DNA of 64,000 nt from assembly GCA_020796225.1 (NCBI GenBank), contig CM036759.1:22533813-22597812 (forward strand), written 5' to 3'. The notes beneath the pieces were generated by a model, which had not been told where the DNA came from, searched no databases, and saw only the letters and a list, made by a program, of their open reading frames with translations. Source of the DNA: Arion vulgaris. Taxonomy: Eukaryota; Mollusca; Gastropoda; Stylommatophora; Arionidae. Below, in pieces: positions 57,880 to 64,000 of the stretch (position 1 is the stretch's first letter; every line of letters begins with the position of its first letter). The position numbers and the translations under genes were made by a program.

Positions 57880-59480
57880 ATGAAAGTGTATATAAATTAG
57901 CTGGAACGGCATCCATTGCAAGTGAGAGAAGTTTGAACAAGGCAGATATAACAAATGTCCTCTTATCCACATATTTGCAAACACAGAATCAGACACAATG
58001 AAAGTCCTCATTGAAATGTGAGTAAAGTACGGACAGGCACATCTGTGTTTTCTGTGAGTAAAGAGTGAAGATATACCAACCAACATCACTTGAGAACAGT
58101 GAACATGGTCATAACTTTTACATTGAAAGAAGAAGTACGTATGGACTACTTGTCCAATATACCAGGATATCGATCGACTGGACTGAATATTGGTTGTATG
58201 GACATCTTTAAACATTATTGTAAGGAAAACTACACATGGTTGAGTACTAATTGAAATCAAGCGACATTTCTGGTTTGTAAGCTGTACTTTTATTTGTTTA
58301 CATCATAGTTATTGTAAGGACACATTTCTTGGTCTACATTTTTTTCTTAACAACATTCGCTCTAAGACGTGCCTAGTTTTTAGTTATGATAAGGACAACG
58401 TTCGTTGTTTACTTTGTGGAATGGTGAACTAAATAAACAATAAACAAAACCAGGATTAAAAACAAGCAAATTTGTTACGTTTCTTCGACTGTGTTTGACC
58501 GCTCTTACATGTGCATTAAATTTTATAGAAAAACTACACAATTTAAAAATCAGTATTAAAAGGTTTTATAAGGAACATTTTCCTTTATTAAATAAATATA
58601 TATATATATATATATATATAAACAGTAAGAGATAATATTTTAGAGCGCCACGACTTACATTTCGGTTAGAATATAGAATGTGCATGTTTTCAAGAGACCC
58701 CTAGAAATGTGGCGTGCCATTTATGCTAAGAGGGACCGAACCATACGAGGTAAAACCCGGTGCAATGAAGTCAATATTTCTGCTTTAGGCCTTTTAAGCG
58801 TATTATCATATCGTCTCCGTAGATATCAAAATAGAAATTAGAACTCGAGAAGCTTTCTATAATACTTTCTTTTCTTTTTTTTCCCCACAGAACTCCGAGT
58901 TTAACGATTTATTCCCCCGTTTAATCAACACTTGTACACTCATAATGTACACAGTTCCCACATCTGAAATTCAATCTCCTGTCTAGTCGTACTGAAAACT
59001 AACCACACACAACATCAAGAGAGTGTTGTATACACTGCATCGCTTTGTTATTTCGCTTGTGCCAACCCAGACCCAACTGCCTATACTAATATTTGTGAAT
59101 AGAATGTAGCTTACACTACAACTCCTATAAATGATGTTCTCTGCAGAAAGTAGTTCACGATTTCAATAATACTAGCTTTTCATCTCTAAGGATTACACCG
59201 CTAGTAGTTAGGCATTAACACCTCTTGTTGTTACAATAATTAAATATACATGATCTTGTCGACGTTATCTCAAAAAGAGTTCAATAAACAGCTTAAATTG
59301 GATTAGCGCAGGAAACGATGACGTGCATTTACACGCGTGTTTGAATCTATTTTTTTAAAGCGTATATCTTTACAAGCAATCCCCAATTTGTGTGTTACCT
59401 CTCCTGTATTTCTCTCTTCCGATGATTAAGGACAGTTTGTGAACTGTTTAGTGTAGATTTCGACTGGCCAAGATTGTTGG
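57880..59480. other. No gene seen
   Basis: AT-rich, (TA)n at 58592-58620, SINE B-like body at 58650; otherwise nothing recognised. Confidence 0.5.
58650..58795 (+). mobile_element. SINE B-like fragment
   Basis: 'aaaacccggtgcaatgaagt' parallels the end of the 39417 copy. Confidence 0.4.
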
Positions 59481-59489
59481 GTATGTCAA

Positions 59490-59491
59490 GC

Positions 59492-59530
<39 letters not shown>
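59490..59530. repeat. (TC)n microsatellite
   Basis: About 20 TC units. Confidence 0.88.
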
Positions 59531-59916
59531 GCCTGTGAAGTCATTGCCGCTTAGGGTAGCAACACATACACGCCATTCTATACTAGTGCGGCGTGTTATC
59601 AACATCGCTATCGAGATATCGGAGACACCCCTGTAATGTTCTAGAATCCATCATTAATTCATGAAAACATTAAAGATTATTTTTCTTTTCTTATTTTGAA
59701 TTTTAAAAGATTGGGTTTGTGTTAAAACACGGGTTCATCTTGCACCACAATAACGCTCTGACCAATGTATTTCTCTTTTATCAAAAGTTCATTAGTACAA
59801 AAATTGAAACTTGCATAGCACGTAAAAATGTCTGACATTAAGTCAACTTGAACTTTAATTTGAATGTTCTGTTTCCTCTGCTGTCATATTTAAGTTATTT
59901 ATCACATCTTGTATCC

Positions 59917-60169
59917 GCTCGTGAGGTGCCGGGGTCCGCAAGGAAGCAAAGAATAGTACAACTGCGACCTACAAGGCATGTCGTAAGAGGCGATGATGTA
60001 CGGGCCTCGCCTAGGAAGCTACCCTAGTAAATAAAAAACGTCGCAGAAATCGGATGTGCTGGCCTATTGTAGGCGCACAGCTGGCAAAACGTGCAATCAT
60101 TCGTAGGCTCAGATTACATAAAATCACAGAGTGGTTAACAAGTGGCCGATATGGAGCGTTCGAAGAAGA
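59917..60169 (+). mobile_element. SINE E
   Basis: Core CATGTCGTAAGAGGCGATG and tail GGAGCGTTCGAAGAAGAC; flanks CACATCTTGTATC / CACATTGTATC form an imperfect duplication. Confidence 0.75.
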
Positions 60170-60736
60170 CACATTGTATCAATCGTCACATTGGTCTCTT
60201 CACTTCTCTTCACCACTGTTTGTTATCAATGAATTAATACGCTGTTCACTCTTTTCACTTTTTTTATACTATATCTGCCTTAATAAATGTCAGGTAAAGG
60301 TAGATAACATGTTAGCTGAACTGGTTCGGAACATGTTGTGATCAACAAAATACTTTCCCATTTGTTTTTAATTAACATCAGATAGATCTATGATCAATTC
60401 ATTTCTCTTTATCAAAGCTAGTACAAATTAAACTTGAGCAGCGTGAGAAATTGATGGCGCGCGTCTTACGTCACTTTGAACTTTAACCCAAGAGTCTACG
60501 ACCTATACTATTTTTAGAGTTTGTCAAAGACATGTTTTGTGTGAGAATCACTCGGAAATTAAAGAGATCAGCCTGGCAACTATGAAATGCACATTTGAGC
60601 TTGTCAATATTCGGGATAAGTCAAGTTGATTATATGTAGGAACATATTGCCATAGCCGGGGCCTTAAAACGTTAGAATATACAGCCATTGTATTTTATTG
60701 TGGGTAAGAAATATTCGTTGTTTATAAGTTATGTAA

Positions 60737-60812
60737 GAGGAGCGTCTGACCGAATGGATTAGAGCGTGGCTCTCATTGCGGGAGACCCGTGTTCAATTCA
60801 CGGTTTTGGTGT
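60737..60812 (+). mobile_element. tRNA-like sequence (SINE head, not a tRNA gene)
   Basis: GCGTCTGACCGAATGGATTA supplies A-box spacing and GTGTTCAATTCACG a B-box-like arm, followed by a T-run. The acceptor stem does not close convincingly. Confidence 0.5.
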
Positions 60813-61044
60813 TTTTTTTTTTTCGTTTTTTTTCTTTCGTCCGCTTTCAACTCAGACGAAGTTTCATCTCTGAAACTGATTTTTGCGTGAAAATCCGTTT
60901 TCCAATTTCTTACAATGGCAGCAGCGTGCACATTGTAAATTACTTTACACTGGCAGCCGTGTGCTCAATGTACTCGTAATTAGTATTCCCTCGCCATACA
61001 GGCAGATTTTCTCCGACTTCAGAGGTACTCACGTTATCGTCCTG

Positions 61045-61155
61045 AGTAAGACCAGGGGACTCGAACAAATGCCGGACAGTAGGTTCGAACCCGAGCTATG
61101 AGGCGTCTCACAGCTAGCAGGCCGAGCTACTATCAACTACTCTAGGCAGTCCCCC
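61045..61155 (-). mobile_element. tRNA-like sequence (SINE head), facing the 60737 one
   Basis: Minus sense: GACTGCCTAGAGTAGTTGAT (A-box-like) and GGGTTCGAACCTA (B box). Body beyond it is not recognised. Confidence 0.5.
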
Positions 61156-61400
61156 TTCAATTCACAGTAATGCCACGGATTCTGTTTCTGTTGTGCGCAT
61201 AAATGAAATATCCTAGCCTGAACAGCTTCGCGGCGACTGCACTAGCCATGTGGCCATTAAACTCCTCAAGTTCACGTCCCACCTGTCCTACACCGAGCGG
61301 TACTACGGGCAGTAACGACAGTCTATAAGTTCTGTATTTACAACGCTATGTTTAGTAGCTAAATTATTAGATGAGGAAATAGTTCAAGAACAGATACAAC

Positions 61401-61566
61401 CAGTGGCGGCTCGTGATCATTTTTGTTGGTGGGGCCAGACATATATTATCGGAAAAATCATGGTTTCGGTTAGGATATATTTTAATGTATAAAATAATAA
61501 ATACACTCTACACCTTATTTTTGGTGGGGCCCGGCCCCACTAGCCCCAAATGACGAGCCGCCACTG
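61401..61566 (-). mobile_element. hAT-type MITE with perfect 8-bp target duplication (copy 2)
   Basis: This 166-bp element is in the opposite orientation to the 38685 copy, with the same CAGTGGCGGCTCGT termini. Flanks GATACAAC (61393-61400, 61567-61574). Confidence 0.85.
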
Positions 61567-61574
61567 GATACAAC

Positions 61575-61905
61575 CTTGTCACGATTGCTAAAAGAAAGAT
61601 GGCAAAGTCCATTAACAGATTTACTAAACAATGGAACACAGTGTGGACATAATTAAGAGGTCATATCGGATATGACCGAGGGGGTTATAACAAGAAGGGC
61701 CTTTTCCTGGAACCTAGAGAGAAAGGGAAAGAGAGAAAGGGAAAGAGAGAAAGGTCTAGAAATACATGGAGAAGAAATAAAGGATTAACACTATACAGAA
61801 GAGCTGAAAGGAGCTGCAGAAGATAGCTAAAAATAGGAAGATTTAGCATGAGTTAGTTGAGGGCCTATGCTCCAATCGGGGTTTGAAGGGCATGACAGAG
61901 AGAGA
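61575..61905 (+). mobile_element. LINE (family b) 3' remnant
   Basis: Reads R-R-A-F-S-W-N-L-E and ends with 'ctatgctccaatcggggttt', like the terminus of 34730. An internal gagaaaggg triplication has expanded. It starts at the target duplication of the hAT MITE at 61401. Confidence 0.6.
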
Positions 61906-61909
61906 GAGA

Positions 61910-62745
61910 GAAAGAGAGGGACAAGATAGGTTATGAACTCCGTCTATAAATAGTTATATAACACATTCATCTAAGTACATAATTGCATAATCACAACTGC
62001 GAGGCAGTATTCTCTTGTCAGCGCTTTCCAAGCACAAATTTGCAGAAAGCGGCCGTGTACCGATGTTGTAACCCCGAGCAGTGACATTGCTTCTATTCAT
62101 CTTTAACCAGGTATGAAAATCATGGTAATAGTCCGTTAACAAAAACCAAATAGAGAACTAACTGATATAGAATGGCACGACATGATGTATAGAAGACGAC
62201 TATAGTTCTTTCAGAAATACATGCCCACAATCTCGCACAGTTTTCGCTATAACCTATTCATATATTGCAGTGAATGTTTGAATGCAGTCTTATAACTTCT
62301 GTCCTTAAAATTGTTTTGCTATTATTTCGCAGACAGCATGGATTGTCCAATGAATCAAATTCCATTAATGTTTCTCGAATATTACACGAACATAATGTGT
62401 ATCAAAACTTAGTTTTACAGTAAGATTTACTAGTGTGTCAATTTGATTCAGATGTGTATCTTTACATGATAGAGAAGAGTACAATCTCTATATTTCACAC
62501 AGGATTTTATATTTTTAACACAGAGAGTGGACAGAAGTAAAGAACTCGAGAAAATCCTAAAGCTTTTCTCAGAATTGGTTTTGCAATTTTAATATCGTAT
62601 TTTAAATGTACTTGTCTGCGAAAGATATTACGTGTGTTCTGGTCAAATACTATCTCTAATCAAGAACTGATTGCACAGTGTCAACAAGATAATATGAGCA
62701 CCATCATTCAAAAATGAGGATGGAGATGATGTGATGCTTGTGGAG
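61910..62745. other. No gene seen
   Basis: AT-rich single-copy-looking sequence between LINE remnants. Confidence 0.5.
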
Positions 62746-62749
62746 GCTA

Positions 62750-62857
62750 AGTGTATACGAATTGATATGGACACCAGATGGTAAACGAAAAAGTGGAAGA
62801 CTCAAAACGACATGGAGGAGAATAGTAGAACTGAAAGAAATGAATCACAGCTGGAAC
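62750..62857 (+). mobile_element. LINE (family b) fragment cut by a hAT insertion
   Basis: Encodes W-T-P-D-G-K-R-K-S-G-R-L-K-T-T-W-R-R, the C-terminal motif of family b, and stops at the CAGTGCCGGATTAGG end of the hAT element. Confidence 0.6.
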
Positions 62858-64000
62858 CAGTGCCGGATTAGGCTAGCGCGGGGCCCGTAGCAAATTTTAG
62901 CGCGGGGCCCTAGGTTTTATATGATAATAAATAATAAAACACAACTTTTACAAACAAACTTTTCTTGATTTAATGTGAGCAAATTTAGAGATAATACTAG
63001 ACAAATTAATTTCTCTAAGTAAATTACATTCAATGTTCATTAAGGTGAGGTTATTTAGACGATATTGTCCCATCATGTTCCTTAACTCACTTTTTATACA
63101 CTTTAATGTCGTAAAAGAACTTTCTCCGCTGCAGTTAGTAATCATTAAAGACAAGTAAATTCGTAAGACTATTTCTACATTTGGGAAACACGACTCTAAT
63201 GAATTTTCCATTATAAGTTTATACAATTGCAGTTCAAGAGCCTCATGCTTTTCGTTGCTAATAGCAGCAGCTACATTAATTTTAAGAAGTTCAGTGAACT
63301 GCACAAGTTCGTCGCCTAGGCTTTCTTCAAATCCTCTTGGTAAGAGCTGACAATATTTGGAGTTCTTTTCAAGATCTCTTCTGCTGTAATAGATTTTAAC
63401 TGCCGGAGTATTCCAAATACACCAGTCACTCTATGGCACAGCCTAAATCAATAACTTTGCAAACAAAACAGAACAGTTGTCCTTTAGTTTCTGTATAACA
63501 CAACCAATCTCTCATGTGAGTTTTGTTTGTTGGTGTATGTGTGTATGTGAAAAACGACTTTCGACAAAATCGTGGATTGTTTGAAGTTGTTTGGCCATTC
63601 ACCAATATCGTTGGAGTACATTTTACTTTCGTTGTGTTTTTGCTTGTAGATGATGTTGCTACATTAGAAGCATGTGCTGTGCTTTCTGCCTCTCTTTAGT
63701 TTGAAGATGATATGGCTACATTGGGAGGACTTGCTGTACATTCGATTTCAGTTTGTCTTGTGAAAAATGTGGCTAAATCGTGAAGAGTTGCTGATCTTAA
63801 TGGTAATATTGGTAATGATGATTCTTCTATAGCACTACCTTCATTTACCACACAGTGAGACGCGACTTCTGTATTTTCTACTTCGATTTCGTTGGATTCG
63901 GTACCATCACATACGACACTAAAAAATTCAGACAGTTTGCGTGTTTTTGATATAACATCTGGTTATTTTTCCATTTTCATCTGTCACATAGGCGCGGGGC
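62858..64000 (-). mobile_element. hAT transposon (ZMYM-like transposase), internally deleted, runs off the window end
   Basis: It starts with the terminal sequence CAGTGCCGGATTAGG and GCGCGGGGCCC subterminal repeats (also at 63991). On the minus strand 63350-62948 encodes E-E-S-L-G-D-E-L-V-Q-F, then F-P-N-V-E-I-V-L-R-I-Y-L-S-L and S-G-E-S-S-F-T-T-L-K-C-I-K. That is the hAT C-terminal dimerisation region as found in ZMYM1-like transposases. At 63960-63690 an N-terminal stretch (T-R-K-L-S-E-F-F) ends in a stop. The catalytic middle is missing, so this copy could not transpose itself. Confidence 0.78.

Noticed and set aside
57784..58260. 158-codon reverse frame
   Set aside because: Its last third is the 32-bp minisatellite; the rest has Cys/Phe/His-rich, non-protein-like composition.
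60737..60812. Functional tRNA gene
   Set aside because: A and B boxes are approximate and no clean acceptor stem forms; it is more like a SINE head.

Overview
The window is nuclear DNA from an animal: AT-rich, intron-containing, and packed with non-LTR retrotransposons (LINEs), several tRNA-derived SINE families, DNA-transposon relics and mini-/microsatellites. It has no bacterial operon features. The repeat mix (APE-RT-RNase H LINE, RTE-like LINE debris, SINEs with GAA-rich tails, piggyBac and hAT MITEs) and the protein divergence suggest a lophotrochozoan, most likely a mollusc. That placement is inference.

The one gene I identify with confidence is on the minus strand: PPP1R37 (protein phosphatase 1 regulatory subunit 37, LRRC68). 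Seven phase-compatible exons between 34139 and 22456 encode its leucine-rich-repeat domain. They are followed by one very large exon (19904-17650) for the Ser/Pro/acidic tail and a small conserved-looking exon (12185-12102). A candidate last exon lies near 9279-9233. The N-terminal exons (about the first 110 residues of the family) were not found and may lie beyond the window or have been missed. The large exon carries an apparent one-base frame break near 18180-18195, and one intron seems to use a GC donor.

Region by region. 1-9 kb: no gene; SINE and LINE fragments, a 31-bp and a 40-bp minisatellite, and a piggyBac relic (7162-7866). 9-34 kb: PPP1R37, its introns filled with SINEs, 5'-truncated LINEs, a long (TA)n tract and a GC-rich island. 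33.5 kb: a 190-bp fold-back. 34-36 kb: one LINE nested inside another, with a 13-bp target-site duplication. 36-47 kb: repeats, TTAA-flanked and hAT-like MITEs, SINEs. 47-47.5 kb: two short minus-strand exon-like segments resembling the start of an M12B (reprolysin/ADAM-like) metalloprotease domain, with a related segment at 56.2 kb. 47.7-51.9 kb: a near-complete LINE (endonuclease, reverse transcriptase, RNase H) with a perfect 13-bp target-site duplication. 52.1-54.4 kb: a 2.2-kb 31-bp satellite in two subfamilies. 54-64 kb: further satellites (including a 32-bp array with an E-box in most units), SINEs, a hAT MITE, and a hAT transposon carrying a ZMYM-like transposase C-terminus and running off the window end.

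The elements illustrate successive insertion: SINE F sits inside a LINE at 41.7 kb and inside a minisatellite at 4.75 kb; SINE E sits inside a LINE endonuclease at 14.9 kb; a piggyBac-type MITE sits inside a hAT-type MITE at 37 kb. No protein-coding gene other than PPP1R37 and the tentative metalloprotease segments can be supported.
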